A stretch of DNA of 64,000 nt, taken from positions 3,181,001 through 3,245,000 of the forward strand of contig CP129487.1 in the NCBI GenBank assembly GCA_030584025.1, given 5' to 3'. The stretch's first letter is position 1, and each line of letters opens with the position of its first letter. This DNA is from Cyclobacteriaceae bacterium. Lineage in GTDB: Bacteria > Bacteroidota > Bacteroidia > Cytophagales > Cyclobacteriaceae. Of the stretch, positions 36,591 to 45,149 are shown piece after piece. The notes beneath the pieces were generated by a model. That model saw only the letters and a list, made by a program, of their open reading frames with translations, made no database searches and was not told the DNA's origin. The translations under genes and the position numbers were made by a program.

Positions 36591-37220
36591 TCAGACCTTA
36601 AAACCGGCCAATTTGGCCTGAATCATTAGAATTATCACTTCCAGGGCTCGTTCAAAGTGGCTGTTATTGGGAATCACAATATCAGCGTTGTGCTTAATGG
36701 GCTCAATAAGCCGCTCGTAAACAGGCATTACGTGGTGATGGTAACGGTACAATACATCGTTCAAATCATACCCCCTTTCTTCGTTGTCGCGCTTAATGCG
36801 CCTGGATAATTTCACGTAATCTTTTGCCTCGATAAAAATGCTCAAGTCCAGTTCATGCTCTATTTCAGGAAAATATTGAACAAATAGCCCTTCGATAATC
36901 AGGATGGGTGCTGGCTTAAAAATTAGCTTACGTGGAGTTGCTGCCGGGTTGTTAAATGTGTACTCATCCTTGGTAAGGGTTTTTCCGGCTTTTAACAGTT
37001 TAATGTCCTGAACAAATTGTTGATGATCGATGGCTTCAGGTAAATCGAAATTTTTTACGCCCCGCTCATCTTCTTGCTGCCTGTCGCGTGGATGGTAGTA
37101 ATTGTCCTGTGAAATAAGGCAAAGTTCAGTCTCTTTAAACCGATCCGATAAGCGTTTGAGAAAATACGTCTTTCCCGATCCGCTGCCTCCGGTTATCCCA
37201 ATGGTAAAAGGTTTGGTCAT
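36591..37220 (-). CDS. udk: Uridine kinase
   Basis: A 209-residue uridine/cytidine kinase that phosphorylates pyrimidine nucleosides in salvage. It has a P-loop IGITGGSGSGKTYFLKRLS, the nucleoside-binding segment CLISQDNYYHPRDRQQEDERGVKNFDLPEAIDHQQF, the Walker-B-like ILIIEGLFVQYFPEIEHELDLSIFIEA and the Arg-rich lid KLSRRIKRDNEERGYDLNDVLYRYHHHVMPVYERLIEP. The order and length match the Udk family. It starts 43 bp after rdgB ends on the same strand. Confidence 0.93.
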   Translation of the reverse strand: MTKPFTIGITGGSGSGKTYFLKRLSDRFKETELCLISQDNYYHPRDRQQEDERGVKNFDLPEAIDHQQFVQDIKLLKAGKTLTKDEYTFNNPAATPRKLIFKPAPILIIEGLFVQYFPEIEHELDLSIFIEAKDYVKLSRRIKRDNEERGYDLNDVLYRYHHHVMPVYERLIEPIKHNADIVIPNNSHFERALEVIILMIQAKLAGFKV

Positions 37221-37263
37221 GGCGCAAATATCGCCTTAAAATAAAGAGCCGAAAAATTAACTT

Positions 37264-37845
37264 CTATTGATTTTGCAGCAGGTAAGCGCAAAGTTTTTCC
37301 ACAGCCTTGGCCCGATGGCTGATCTGGTTTTTTTCTGATAGCGGCATTTCACCAAAAGTCTGTGTGTAACCCTTAGGCTGGAAAATGGGGTCGTAACCAA
37401 ACCCACTGCTTCCGCGCTTTTCATGAGTGATTGTTCCCTCAACGATTCCTTCGAACAGATGCTCACCTTGATTATCGATCAGGGCTATTACCGTTCTGAA
37501 CCTTGCATGGCGGTTGGATTTACCTTCCAGCTTATTCAACAGTAAATTCATATTGGCTTCCGCATCGCGCGTTGGTCCAGCATAGCGGGCAGAATAGACT
37601 CCAGGTTCGCCATTTAGCGCTTCAACCTCAAGGCCTGTATCATCAGCAAAGCAGGGAATTTTGTACCGATTAAAAACAAACCTTGCTTTTTGAAGTGCGT
37701 TGCCTTCCAATGTGTTTTGCGTTTCAGGCAGTTCTTCACTACAACCAATATTCTCCAGACTTAAAAAAGAAAAAGATGAGCCCATTATGGTGCTCATCTC
37801 TTCTATTTTGTGTTTGTTGTTGGAAGCAATACAGTAACTACTCAT
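37264..37845 (-). CDS. rdgB: Non-canonical purine NTP pyrophosphatase (RdgB/HAM1)
   Basis: A 193-residue house-cleaning enzyme that hydrolyses ITP, dITP and XTP to monophosphates. The substrate motif is YCIASNNKHKIEEMSTIMG at the N-terminus, followed by FNRYKIPCFADDTGLEVEALNGEPGVYSARYAGP with the metal-binding FADDTGL, then EKRGSSGFGYDPIFQPKGYTQTFGEMPLSEKNQISHRAKAVEKL. It overlaps the end of the FKBP gene by 4 bp, so it is the downstream part of that operon. Confidence 0.96.
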   Translation of the reverse strand: MSSYCIASNNKHKIEEMSTIMGSSFSFLSLENIGCSEELPETQNTLEGNALQKARFVFNRYKIPCFADDTGLEVEALNGEPGVYSARYAGPTRDAEANMNLLLNKLEGKSNRHARFRTVIALIDNQGEHLFEGIVEGTITHEKRGSSGFGYDPIFQPKGYTQTFGEMPLSEKNQISHRAKAVEKLCAYLLQNQ

Positions 37846-38738
37846 GGATTGACTTCTAACAATTCAATCTCAAAAATCACATTTGAATTTGCAGGGACAT
37901 TTGTGTACGCTCGCGATCCATAAGCTAAAATTGAAGGAACATAAATAGTCGCTTTATCACCTTCCTTCATTAATTGTAGTCCAATCAAAACACCGTGCGG
38001 AAAATTTACTACCCGGCTACTAAAATCAGTACGTGGCTCAACTAATTGGTCTATAAAAACAGTACCATCCGTAAGTAACTTTCCTTTAAAGTTTATCTTT
38101 ACCTGTTCATATAATGTTGGGGAAATAGATCCCGAACCCTGCTCTGTGATTACATAACGTATTCCACTTTCATGTTCAATGGCTTCAATCTCGTTTGTTG
38201 TGAGATAGTCATCGATAGTGGCAATGTCATCGTTTAGCCTGGATTGCTGTTGTGGTGTTGGTGAGACTGATACAATCTCCACATCAAAAATCAGATTGGC
38301 GTTAGCAGGAATTGAACCTTGACCCCTTGTGCCATACGCATACCCTGACGGGATATACAACGTTGCCTCGCTTCCCGCTGGAAGCATAGACAAGCCAATT
38401 TGCCACCCCATAATCCATTCGGTGAGTTTTCCAGATATTCCATCTGTCGTGTTAGAATCAAATACTAACCCGTTTGAAAGCAACTTACCAGTATATTTCA
38501 CCGTCACGTTATTTTCGGTGTTTGGCGGTAAGCCATCCGTACCCAATTCGTGTACCACAATCCGCATCCCGGTGGCATCTACAAGTGCAACTATGCCGTT
38601 CTCTGCTAAATAATTATCAATGGCAACAATATCACGGCCTAATTGCTCATAAGGTGATACCCCCAAATCGGTATCCAGACAGGATGTTGCTAAAAAAATC
38701 AAACCAACTACTGCAAACCTTATTGCCCTTCTCTTCAT
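37842..38738 (-). CDS. Lipoprotein with two tandem FKBP-type PPIase domains
   Basis: A ~298-residue periplasmic lipoprotein from the ATG at 38738 (further in-frame starts at 38744 and GTG 38750). The signal ends AVVGLIFLATSCLDTD with a lipobox cysteine. Two FKBP domains follow: ~75-165 (NVTVKYTGKLLSNGLVFDS ... ATLYIPSGYAYGTRGQGSIPANANLIFDVEIVSV) and ~195-298 (QVKINFKGKLLTDGTVF ... ATIYVPSILAYGSRAYTNVPANSNVIFEIELLEV). Both keep the VxYxGxLxxG and IPxxLAYG-like core, so both look folded. It overlaps or abuts the next FKBP lipoprotein and overlaps rdgB. Possibly a GldI-like folding factor, but GldI is normally single-domain. Confidence 0.82.
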   Translation of the reverse strand: MKRRAIRFAVVGLIFLATSCLDTDLGVSPYEQLGRDIVAIDNYLAENGIVALVDATGMRIVVHELGTDGLPPNTENNVTVKYTGKLLSNGLVFDSNTTDGISGKLTEWIMGWQIGLSMLPAGSEATLYIPSGYAYGTRGQGSIPANANLIFDVEIVSVSPTPQQQSRLNDDIATIDDYLTTNEIEAIEHESGIRYVITEQGSGSISPTLYEQVKINFKGKLLTDGTVFIDQLVEPRTDFSSRVVNFPHGVLIGLQLMKEGDKATIYVPSILAYGSRAYTNVPANSNVIFEIELLEVNP

Positions 38739-38746
38739 AATCATAA

Positions 38747-39658
38747 TCACTTTACTTCCAACACCTCTAAATCAAAAACCAAAATCGAATTTTCTTTAAT
38801 CACTTCACTACGCTGCTGAGGACCGTACGCCAGGGTTGACGGAATATAAAACGTTCCCTGTGCACCGGCATTCAGGTACTTCAACGACTCGTGCCAGCCT
38901 TTTATTACACTGGTTTGATCAATTGTAACCTCATAGGGTTCATACGGACGCATGGGGTTATAAATTCCCTTCTCCTCAGCAACGGATTGAACGCTTGAAT
39001 CAAAATACTGGCCATCAAGCAAATAACCAGAGTAGTTTACTTTAACCGTCTGACCTGACTTGGCATTTTCACCAACTCCAGGTTTTGTAATCACATACCG
39101 GATACCTGATTCCAGCTTTACAGCTTCAATGTTTTTTCCAGCCAGGTGTTCATCAATGGCCTTGATATCATCAGCAAGTTGCTTCTCGTTAAACCCGTTC
39201 ATGATTTCGCGCTGGTAGGTCATGAAATCCATTTGACTCATGATACTGTCAACCCGAATATTATAGATTAACGTAAGTGTGCTGTCAACATCCGGAGGGA
39301 GCGGTGCGCGAACAATTTCATTAAAGAATTTAGTAATAGGCAAACTTAACCGAACACTGTCGCCTTTTGAGACCATGCGCAGCATTTGGGTAATGCCATC
39401 TTCTGAAACAAGCGCTGAACTATCGTTGATCATGGCAGCTGCCGGCATCAAATCACTGGTTTCTCCCCAAACTGAATCTTTTGAGTCGCTGAAAACAAAC
39501 TGAAACACAACAACTTCTCCAGGCTTTGGCAATACACCATCACCATCTTTAATCACGTTAAACTTAAGGCCGTTTGGAGTAACTTTTTCTTTAGCACTAT
39601 CACCACAGGCAAATAGTATTGCCAAACCAACAACCAGTACTGCATTTAGGATTTTCAT
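38747..39658 (-). CDS. FKBP-type PPIase lipoprotein (GldI-like)
   Basis: A 303-residue lipoprotein with signal and lipobox KILNAVLVVGLAILFACGDSAKEK. Residues ~30-125 are a degenerate FKBP-like domain (VVVFQFVFSDSKDSVWGE, DSVRLSLPITKFF). Residues ~190-303 form a standard FKBP domain (SGQTVKVNYSGYLLDGQYFDSS ... VIKGWHESLKYLNAGAQGTFYIPSTLAYGPQQRSEVIKENSILVFDLEVLEV). In Flavobacterium the lipoprotein PPIase GldI is needed for gliding. Resemblance is in fold, signal and length rather than a clear orthology, so the name is withheld. It is the first gene of a run with the second FKBP gene and rdgB. Confidence 0.82.
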   Translation of the reverse strand: MKILNAVLVVGLAILFACGDSAKEKVTPNGLKFNVIKDGDGVLPKPGEVVVFQFVFSDSKDSVWGETSDLMPAAAMINDSSALVSEDGITQMLRMVSKGDSVRLSLPITKFFNEIVRAPLPPDVDSTLTLIYNIRVDSIMSQMDFMTYQREIMNGFNEKQLADDIKAIDEHLAGKNIEAVKLESGIRYVITKPGVGENAKSGQTVKVNYSGYLLDGQYFDSSVQSVAEEKGIYNPMRPYEPYEVTIDQTSVIKGWHESLKYLNAGAQGTFYIPSTLAYGPQQRSEVIKENSILVFDLEVLEVK

Positions 39659-39682
39659 GTATAGATTTATTTAGATTTAATG

Positions 39683-40702
39683 TTAAACCCGGGCTGAGAG
39701 AATCTTCTCCTTGTACTCCGGCAAAATACTTAAAAATTTTTCAAGGGTAACCTGCAATGAATTGGTAGATGAACCGCCTGAGGCATTCCGATGACCTCCT
39801 CCATTAAAATATTTTCTTGCCAACTCATTTACCGAAAATTCGCCCAATGAACGGAACGATAACTTTATCTCGTCCTTGCGTTCATAGATCATTACCGATA
39901 AATGAATACCTTCAATGGAAAGACCATAGTTCACAAATCCTTCCGTGTCACCCGACTGCGAACCAAATTTTTTAAGTTCTTCCTGCGAAAGCGTCATGTA
40001 TGCGGTCTTATATTCGGGTAATACCACGAGCTTCTCGCTGAGTACATAACCCATTAACCTTAAACGCTCAAGCGTATTGGTATCATAAATAAGTTTTGAA
40101 ACGCGTGTCGGATTAGCACCTAAAGAAACCAGGTCAGAGGCAATCATAAATTCTTCACGTCTGGTGTTGTTATGACGGAATCCCCCGGTATCGGTAAGTA
40201 AACCTGCGTACAGGCAATCGGCAATGATGCTATCAATTTTTGCCCGTTCCCCCAACTCAATAATTAATTCGTAAACAAGTCCGGCAGTAGAGGCCGCCTT
40301 CGCATCCCATTGTTCAAAATCGGCAAACTTTTCCGGCTCAAGGTGATGATCGATCAGTACTTTCTTGCCGGAAGCATTTTTTATCATTTCGCCAATGGAG
40401 TTAATCCGGCTCAACGCAGAAAAATCCAGGCAGAAAATAACTTCGGCATCCGCCACCAAACTTTTCACTTTTTCAACTATCCTTTCGCTGAAAATCACAA
40501 CTTCATCATTACCAGGCAGCCAATTGAGAAATGCCGGATAATCGCTGGGGGTAATAACCGTAACCTGATGACCGTATTTCTTCAAAAAGGCAGACAATCC
40601 TAAAGATGATCCCAAGGCATCCGCATCCGGCTTAAAGTGGGTAACAATAACCACTCGCCTGGAAACAGACATAAACTCATTATACTCCTGCAGGTTTGTC
40701 AT
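39683..40702 (-). CDS. nrnA: DHH-family phosphoesterase (NrnA: oligoribonuclease/pAp phosphatase)
   Basis: A 339-residue bifunctional enzyme that degrades short RNA oligonucleotides and pAp. Catalytic DHH features: VVIVTHFKPDADALGSSLGLSAFL (H-x-x-P-D-A-D), VIFCLDFSALSRINSIG, VLIDHHLEPEKFADFE (the DHH), AADSS-like TDTGGFRHNNTRREEF and a DHHA1 C-terminal half ending RKYFNGGGHRNASGGSS. The order and length match NrnA/RecJ-like enzymes of Bacteroidota. A -7/-33 promoter pair is visible upstream. Confidence 0.92.
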   Translation of the reverse strand: MTNLQEYNEFMSVSRRVVIVTHFKPDADALGSSLGLSAFLKKYGHQVTVITPSDYPAFLNWLPGNDEVVIFSERIVEKVKSLVADAEVIFCLDFSALSRINSIGEMIKNASGKKVLIDHHLEPEKFADFEQWDAKAASTAGLVYELIIELGERAKIDSIIADCLYAGLLTDTGGFRHNNTRREEFMIASDLVSLGANPTRVSKLIYDTNTLERLRLMGYVLSEKLVVLPEYKTAYMTLSQEELKKFGSQSGDTEGFVNYGLSIEGIHLSVMIYERKDEIKLSFRSLGEFSVNELARKYFNGGGHRNASGGSSTNSLQVTLEKFLSILPEYKEKILSARV

Positions 40703-40718
40703 GCTTTTAACGAAGGGG

Positions 40719-40747
40719 CAAAAATGGCAATTTTAGTCCATAGTCAA
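40719..40747 (-). promoter_or_regulatory. Promoter of nrnA
   Basis: Minus strand: TTG (40745-40747), an 18-bp spacer, then CATTTTTG (40719-40726), one base from TAnnTTTG. The ATG at 40702 lies 16 bp downstream of the box. Confidence 0.45.
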
Positions 40748-40752
40748 TAAGG

Positions 40753-40810
40753 TGTGCGCTATAGGATTATGAATTAATTGCCAAAATCGGCACTCAAAAC
40801 TGTGCGCTAT
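40753..40810. repeat. Ten-base direct repeat in the nrnA-ndk divergent region
   Basis: TGTGCGCTAT occurs at 40753-40762 and again at 40801-40810, start-to-start 48 bp, inside the 152-bp intergenic region between divergent nrnA and ndk. The second copy overlaps the position expected for the -33 element of ndk. It could be a binding site; alternatively a small duplication. Confidence 0.4.
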
Positions 40811-40822
40811 GCCCGAAAACAC

Positions 40823-40830
40823 TATTTTTG
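40823..40830 (+). promoter_or_regulatory. -7 box of ndk
   Basis: TATTTTTG is an exact TAnnTTTG match, 24 bp upstream of the ndk ATG at 40855. No clean TTG is found upstream. Confidence 0.5.
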
Positions 40831-40854
40831 CGGCCGATTAACGAAACTTTGAAA

Positions 40855-41274
40855 ATGGCGACAAACAGAACTTTTACCATGATAAAACCCGATGCGGTGA
40901 GTGCCGGAAATTCGGGAGCAATTACCAAAATGATTGAGGAAGCGGGCTTCCGTATTGTTGCGATGAAAAAAACGCAACTAAGTCCGGAGCGTGCAGGTCA
41001 GTTTTACGCGATTCACAAGGAACGTCCTTTCTATAAAGACCTTTGCACCTACATGTCATCCGGACCGATTGTGCCGATGATTTTGGAGAAAGAAAATGCC
41101 GTAGAAGATTTCCGTAAGCTAATTGGCGCTACTGACCCACAAAAAGCTGCACCCGGCACCATCCGCAACCTGTTTGCTAAATCCATTGAGGCGAATGCGA
41201 TTCATGGATCAGACAGCGATGCCAATGCCGAGATTGAAGGCAACTTCTTCTTCTCGCACATGGAGCAGTTTTAA
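40855..41274 (+). CDS. ndk: Nucleoside diphosphate kinase
   Basis: A 139-residue enzyme that transfers the gamma-phosphate from ATP to NDPs via a phosphohistidine. The ATG at 40855 starts MATNRTFTMIKPDAVSAGNSG, the family N-terminus; an upstream in-frame start would extend into the promoter. The family pattern is AITKMIEEAGFRIVAMKKTQLS, FYAIHKERPFYKDLCTYMSSGPIVPMILEKENAVEDFRKLIGATDP, GTIRNLFAKSIEANAIHGSDSDANAEIE, with the active-site His in NAIHGSDS. It is transcribed as a single gene and ends at a terminator. Confidence 0.97.
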   Translation: MATNRTFTMIKPDAVSAGNSGAITKMIEEAGFRIVAMKKTQLSPERAGQFYAIHKERPFYKDLCTYMSSGPIVPMILEKENAVEDFRKLIGATDPQKAAPGTIRNLFAKSIEANAIHGSDSDANAEIEGNFFFSHMEQF

Positions 41275-41298
41275 AGAAGTCTTATTTCTAGATCAAAG

Positions 41299-41324
41299 GG
41301 CTAACTTTCGGGTTAGCCTTTTTT
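41299..41324 (+). terminator. Rho-independent terminator after ndk
   Basis: GGCTAAC, a short TTTCGG loop, and GTTAGCC form a 7-bp stem, followed by six Ts. It overlaps the last codons of the convergent NahK-like gene. Confidence 0.85.
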
Positions 41325-42380
41325 GTTACTACTTCCATGATAAACTTCATCATACAAAAGCTGGAGTAACTTAAATTGATTTGTTGCACGGCTCAAATTT
41401 TGTCCGTCATAGCGAACGGAATAATATACATCGCCTTTCAGGTAATCGGTCAGGAATCGAAGTGCCATAATGTACGTCATCATCAGGCCAGAAAATGAAA
41501 CCGCATGCAATTCCTTCTTTGTCAAAGCTTCCCCCATTTCTGTGAGATACCCGTTAACTACTGCATCATAAAAATTCTTTCGAAAAATAATTTTGGAAGG
41601 ATCCGTCTCCTCCTCACTCACCGGACTCACACAGGTTCGAATGAGATCACCCAGATCGTAAATAAAATAACCCGGCATCAAGGTATCCAGGTCAATTACA
41701 CAGCGTGCTTTAGCAGTTTCCGTATCAAACAGGATGTTATTGATTTTTGTATCGTTGTGCGTAATGCGAAGTTGTAAGTCCCCTGAATTAATCAGTGTTT
41801 TATATTCATCTGCTAAAAAAGAAAACCGGTTTGCATCAGCAATTGCCTCTGCAGCAGTTTCGAGTCTGCTCTGCTCAGCCATCGAAATTGATTCTCTAAA
41901 CTGTTCAACGCGCCAGGTGAGGTCGTGAAACCGATCGATGGTGGGTTTTATATTTTCTAGCGAACAGGTTGAAAGTCTTCGGGTAAGGGCGGCAAAACCA
42001 CGGGCCGCTTCAAATGCCTCAAGTTCCGAGGTCAGGGTTTCTTTGGTAACACCGCTTTCAACAAATGGGAATAATCGCCACGGGTGGTTGTCACGATCAA
42101 ACTCAATATCATTCCCGGTAGCGGATAACACCGGTTTCAAAAAAAAGTAATCCGGAAAATTTTTATCCAGGTGATTGGCAACGAGACGTATATTCTCAGC
42201 AATGTACTCTGGTTTAATGAACACAAGCTTATTGATGCGCTGTAAAACGTAACAAGCTGAGCCTTGTGTTACCTTAAACGTTTGATTAATATGACCGACA
42301 CCTAAAGGGGCGATCTTAACCTGAAGCTTATCAAAATTGTACGCCTGAAGAATTTCTTCAGGAATATTTGTGGTCACCAC
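41313..42380 (-). CDS. NahK-like sugar 1-kinase (APH superfamily)
   Basis: A 355-residue kinase of the aminoglycoside-phosphotransferase superfamily. The N-lobe has VGHINQTFKVTQGSACYVLQRINK, a pattern shared with N-acetylhexosamine 1-kinase (NahK). The catalytic region is LRITHNDTKINNILFD (HND-x4-N loop) followed by ARCVIDLDTLMPGYFIYDLGDLIRTCV with the DxD metal site. NahK phosphorylates GlcNAc/GalNAc at C1. Its start overlaps the nucleotidyltransferase gene by 7 bp, consistent with kinase-then-nucleotidyltransferase action on the same sugar. The exact sugar is unproven. Confidence 0.78.
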   Translation of the reverse strand: MVTTNIPEEILQAYNFDKLQVKIAPLGVGHINQTFKVTQGSACYVLQRINKLVFIKPEYIAENIRLVANHLDKNFPDYFFLKPVLSATGNDIEFDRDNHPWRLFPFVESGVTKETLTSELEAFEAARGFAALTRRLSTCSLENIKPTIDRFHDLTWRVEQFRESISMAEQSRLETAAEAIADANRFSFLADEYKTLINSGDLQLRITHNDTKINNILFDTETAKARCVIDLDTLMPGYFIYDLGDLIRTCVSPVSEEETDPSKIIFRKNFYDAVVNGYLTEMGEALTKKELHAVSFSGLMMTYIMALRFLTDYLKGDVYYSVRYDGQNLSRATNQFKLLQLLYDEVYHGSSNKKG

Positions 42381-43276
42381 AACTTTGCCGGATACTCACC
42401 ACTGTTTACCAAATCCTTGATTTTTTGGGAAACTGCCTCCTTGTCTTCTTTATAGGTTACACCAAACCAGGTGCTTCCACCAGAAATCACCTTGATTTTT
42501 CCTTCACCGGTTTTAACCAGTTCATTGGCAATTAAGGGTATGAAGAATTCGGCTTTTATGTTTGATGAATTTTCTTTTAAGAAATTATGGAACATTCTTT
42601 CGGTTGCCGGAAAAATGGAAGGATGAAATCCCCAGAAATTCATAGATGTCTTTGCTTCGGGATTAAGTTCCACATCCCCGTCTTTTTCCTTTGCAATAAT
42701 TTTTCCATCCACGCGTGAAACATTAGTCCGCTCAACAACAGAAGTCAGGTAACCATTGGCATCTTCCTCGCCTACTCCACGCGAAACGCTTCCAAAATCA
42801 GAAAGTACGTTCTTTAACGTATAGCCAACCAGGGCATGATCGTTGTTCGAGGACTTAAAAAAACCAGCCACATTTTTAAATGCCTCTTGTCCGTAAAAAT
42901 CATCTGCATTAATTACAGCAAAAGGTTCATGAATAGCATCCTTGGCGCACAACATGGCATGGCCTGTACCCCATGGTTTTTGCCGTTCGGGGTTTTGGTA
43001 TTCTTTAGGAACCAGCGTATCCAACGCCTGCACCACAAAATCAACTTCAACCTTGCCTTTCAATTTTGGCAGAAAGATTTCCTTTACAGTTTCCTTTATT
43101 TCTTCACGCACAATAAACACCACTTTGGTAAAGCCGAAGCGGATGGCATCGAATAAGGAGTAATCCATTATGGTTTCCCCATTCGGGCCAAAGCCATCTA
43201 TTTGTTTTATTCCGCCATACCGGCTGCCCATACCTGCTGCCAATACCAGTAAGGTGAGTTTATTGTTTGTGCTCAT
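42374..43276 (-). CDS. Sugar-1-phosphate nucleotidyltransferase
   Basis: A 300-residue NTP-transferase. It starts LTLLVLAAGMGSRYGGIKQIDGFGPNGETIMDYSLFDAIRFGFTKVVFIVRE, carrying the GMGSRYGG nucleotide-binding loop, and continues KPWGTGHAMLCAKDAIHEPFAVINADDFYG, with the NADDFYG metal motif. The C-terminal part (MNFWGFHPSIFPATERMF) is typical of uridylyl/guanylyl transferases. Paired with the NahK-like kinase, it probably makes a UDP- or other NDP-sugar by salvage (inference). It diverges from the MFS gene with 49 bp between starts. Confidence 0.83.
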   Translation of the reverse strand: MSTNNKLTLLVLAAGMGSRYGGIKQIDGFGPNGETIMDYSLFDAIRFGFTKVVFIVREEIKETVKEIFLPKLKGKVEVDFVVQALDTLVPKEYQNPERQKPWGTGHAMLCAKDAIHEPFAVINADDFYGQEAFKNVAGFFKSSNNDHALVGYTLKNVLSDFGSVSRGVGEEDANGYLTSVVERTNVSRVDGKIIAKEKDGDVELNPEAKTSMNFWGFHPSIFPATERMFHNFLKENSSNIKAEFFIPLIANELVKTGEGKIKVISGGSTWFGVTYKEDKEAVSQKIKDLVNSGEYPAKLW

Positions 43277-43325
43277 GGTCTTTCAGTTAATTTACTTTAT
43301 TATCGAAAGTTTAAAATTAGAAGCT

Positions 43326-44597
43326 ATGGAGCAAACGGCCAACCGTTACACCCAATCGATTATCATAATCGGTATATTATTTTTCATTTTCGGATTTGTT
43401 ACGTGGCTTAACGGTCCGCTAATCACCTACGTAAAGCTGGCCTTCTCGTTGGATACCGATTCCAAAGCTTTTCTGGTCACAACAGCCTTTTACATGGCCT
43501 ACTTTTTTCTAGCCTTGCCTTCATCCTGGATTTTAGAAAGAACCGGAATGAAAAAGGGAATGGCGCTGGGTCTGTTAGTAATGGCCATTGGCACATTTGT
43601 GTTTGGCCAGTTTGCAACACACAGAAATTATCCGGTGTCTTTGGTTGGATTATTTGTGATCGGTTCTGGTTTATCCATTCTTCAAACCGCTTCAAATCCG
43701 TACATCAGCATCATCGGGCCTATTGAAAGTGCTGCGAAGCGTATTAGTATCATGGGCATTTGTAATAAGGTTGCCGGAATTCTTAGTCCAATTGTGTTGG
43801 GGGCCTTGGTACTTAAAGACATCAACAAGCTGGAAGAAAAGGTTAGCCTGGCTGCTTCGTCACAAGAACAAGAACAAATTCTTTCTGCCTTTGCGGCAAC
43901 CATTTATTTGCCATACATGATCATGGCAGCTATTCTTGCCGTCTTGGCTTATTGGATTTTAAAATCCGGTTTACCGGAAATAAAAGCATCCGATGTTAAT
44001 ACCCAACCCACTGGCACAAATACAAAAACAAGCATTTTTCAGTTTGCCTACCTATGGCTTGGCGCGTTTTGCATTTTTGTGTACGTAGGTGCAGAAGTTA
44101 TGGCCGGTGATGCCATCGGCACGTATGGCAAAGGTTTTAACATTCCAACTGACGAAACAAAATACTTCACCTCACTTACGCTTGTTGCCATGTTAGTTGG
44201 CTATGTGGCGGGCTTGAGTACTATTCCAAAAATTATTTCGCAACAAACGGCATTGAAAATTTCTGCATGGCTTGGAATTGCATTTACAGTTGCAGCCTTA
44301 TTAACAAAAGGATATGTTTCTGTTGGTTTTGTGGCAGCGCTTGGCCTGGCAAACGCCATGATGTGGCCAGCCATCTGGCCTTTAGCCATTGACGGACTTG
44401 GAAAATTTACTGAGCGTGGATCAGCACTATTGATTATGGGTATTGCAGGTGGTGCAATCATCCCTAAAATTTTCGCGAGCTTGAAAGAACAATACGACTT
44501 TCAATGGACCTTCTTTGCCATTATGTTGCCTTGCTACCTGTTTATTTTGTTTTTTGCCATGCGTGGTCATCTGATTGGCAAGGCCAAATCAAACTGA
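43326..44597 (+). CDS. Sugar MFS transporter (FucP/GluP family)
   Basis: A 423-residue proton-coupled sugar symporter with twelve spans. The ATG at 43326 starts MEQTANRYTQSIIIIGILFFIFGFVTWLNGPLI, the standard start of this family. Typical motifs include FYMAYFFLALPSSWILERTGMKKGMALGL, ILQTASNPYISIIGP, GICNKVAGILSPIVLGAL and ALANAMMWPAIWPLAIDGLGKFTERGSALLIMGIAGGAIIP. The family carries L-fucose, glucose/galactose or N-acetylglucosamine. With the divergent NahK-like kinase and nucleotidyltransferase it reads as an uptake-phosphorylate-activate set for one sugar (inference). Confidence 0.9.
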   Translation: MEQTANRYTQSIIIIGILFFIFGFVTWLNGPLITYVKLAFSLDTDSKAFLVTTAFYMAYFFLALPSSWILERTGMKKGMALGLLVMAIGTFVFGQFATHRNYPVSLVGLFVIGSGLSILQTASNPYISIIGPIESAAKRISIMGICNKVAGILSPIVLGALVLKDINKLEEKVSLAASSQEQEQILSAFAATIYLPYMIMAAILAVLAYWILKSGLPEIKASDVNTQPTGTNTKTSIFQFAYLWLGAFCIFVYVGAEVMAGDAIGTYGKGFNIPTDETKYFTSLTLVAMLVGYVAGLSTIPKIISQQTALKISAWLGIAFTVAALLTKGYVSVGFVAALGLANAMMWPAIWPLAIDGLGKFTERGSALLIMGIAGGAIIPKIFASLKEQYDFQWTFFAIMLPCYLFILFFAMRGHLIGKAKSN

Positions 44598-44603
44598 GTC
44601 CGA

Positions 44604-45128
44604 TTACGCAAGCATTTTATCGATTGCTCGTGTAATAATCTGCGTGCGCTCTTCCCAGCTTCCACGCACATCAATCCATGAGATACTTCTTCGCTCAAGT
44701 TCAGCCTTAAACAGGTCATACATCTCTCTACGTTTATTCATTTCTCCGAGATCGCGCAAACCATCATTTACCCAAGGCACATCTATATCAAATAAAAAGT
44801 ACTGATCGTACTCCACCATCTTTTCAAATTCATAGAGTACTGGCGGAACAACACCCAGGTAATGGCGCGAATAAATTTGTGTAGTAATCAGATCTGTGTC
44901 GCAAATCAGAAATTTGTTGGCCTTGCGCACCTGTTGAAAGATGCGCTCTGTTTGCTTGCGCCCAATGGTTATGATGTCTTCCCGGTTAAAGTCGTTAGTG
45001 GTAATCAGTTCGCGTGCTACTTCGGGAACAAAAACAGTATTATACTGCTCAGCTATTTTTTTTGCCATAACCGATTTGCCCGTGCTTTCGGGGCCGTAGA
45101 AACAAATCAGTTTTAGTTGATCAATCAC
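44604..45128 (-). CDS. NadR-type nicotinamide riboside kinase-like ATPase
   Basis: A 174-residue P-loop protein with the NadR hallmark LKLICFYGPESTGKSVMAKKIAEQY. The body VFVPEVARELITTNDFNREDIITIGRKQTERIFQQVRKANKFLICDTDLITTQIYSRHYLG and YFLFDIDVPWVNDGLRDLGE match the C-terminal ribosylnicotinamide kinase domain of NadR, which phosphorylates NR to NMN. It has no N-terminal HTH or adenylyltransferase domain. PnuC, the NR permease, lies ~11 kb away, so the two may act together. It converges on the MFS gene with 6 bp between stops. Confidence 0.85.
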   Translation of the reverse strand: MIDQLKLICFYGPESTGKSVMAKKIAEQYNTVFVPEVARELITTNDFNREDIITIGRKQTERIFQQVRKANKFLICDTDLITTQIYSRHYLGVVPPVLYEFEKMVEYDQYFLFDIDVPWVNDGLRDLGEMNKRREMYDLFKAELERRSISWIDVRGSWEERTQIITRAIDKMLA

Positions 45129-45149
45129 GATATGGAGTAGAAAACCGGA

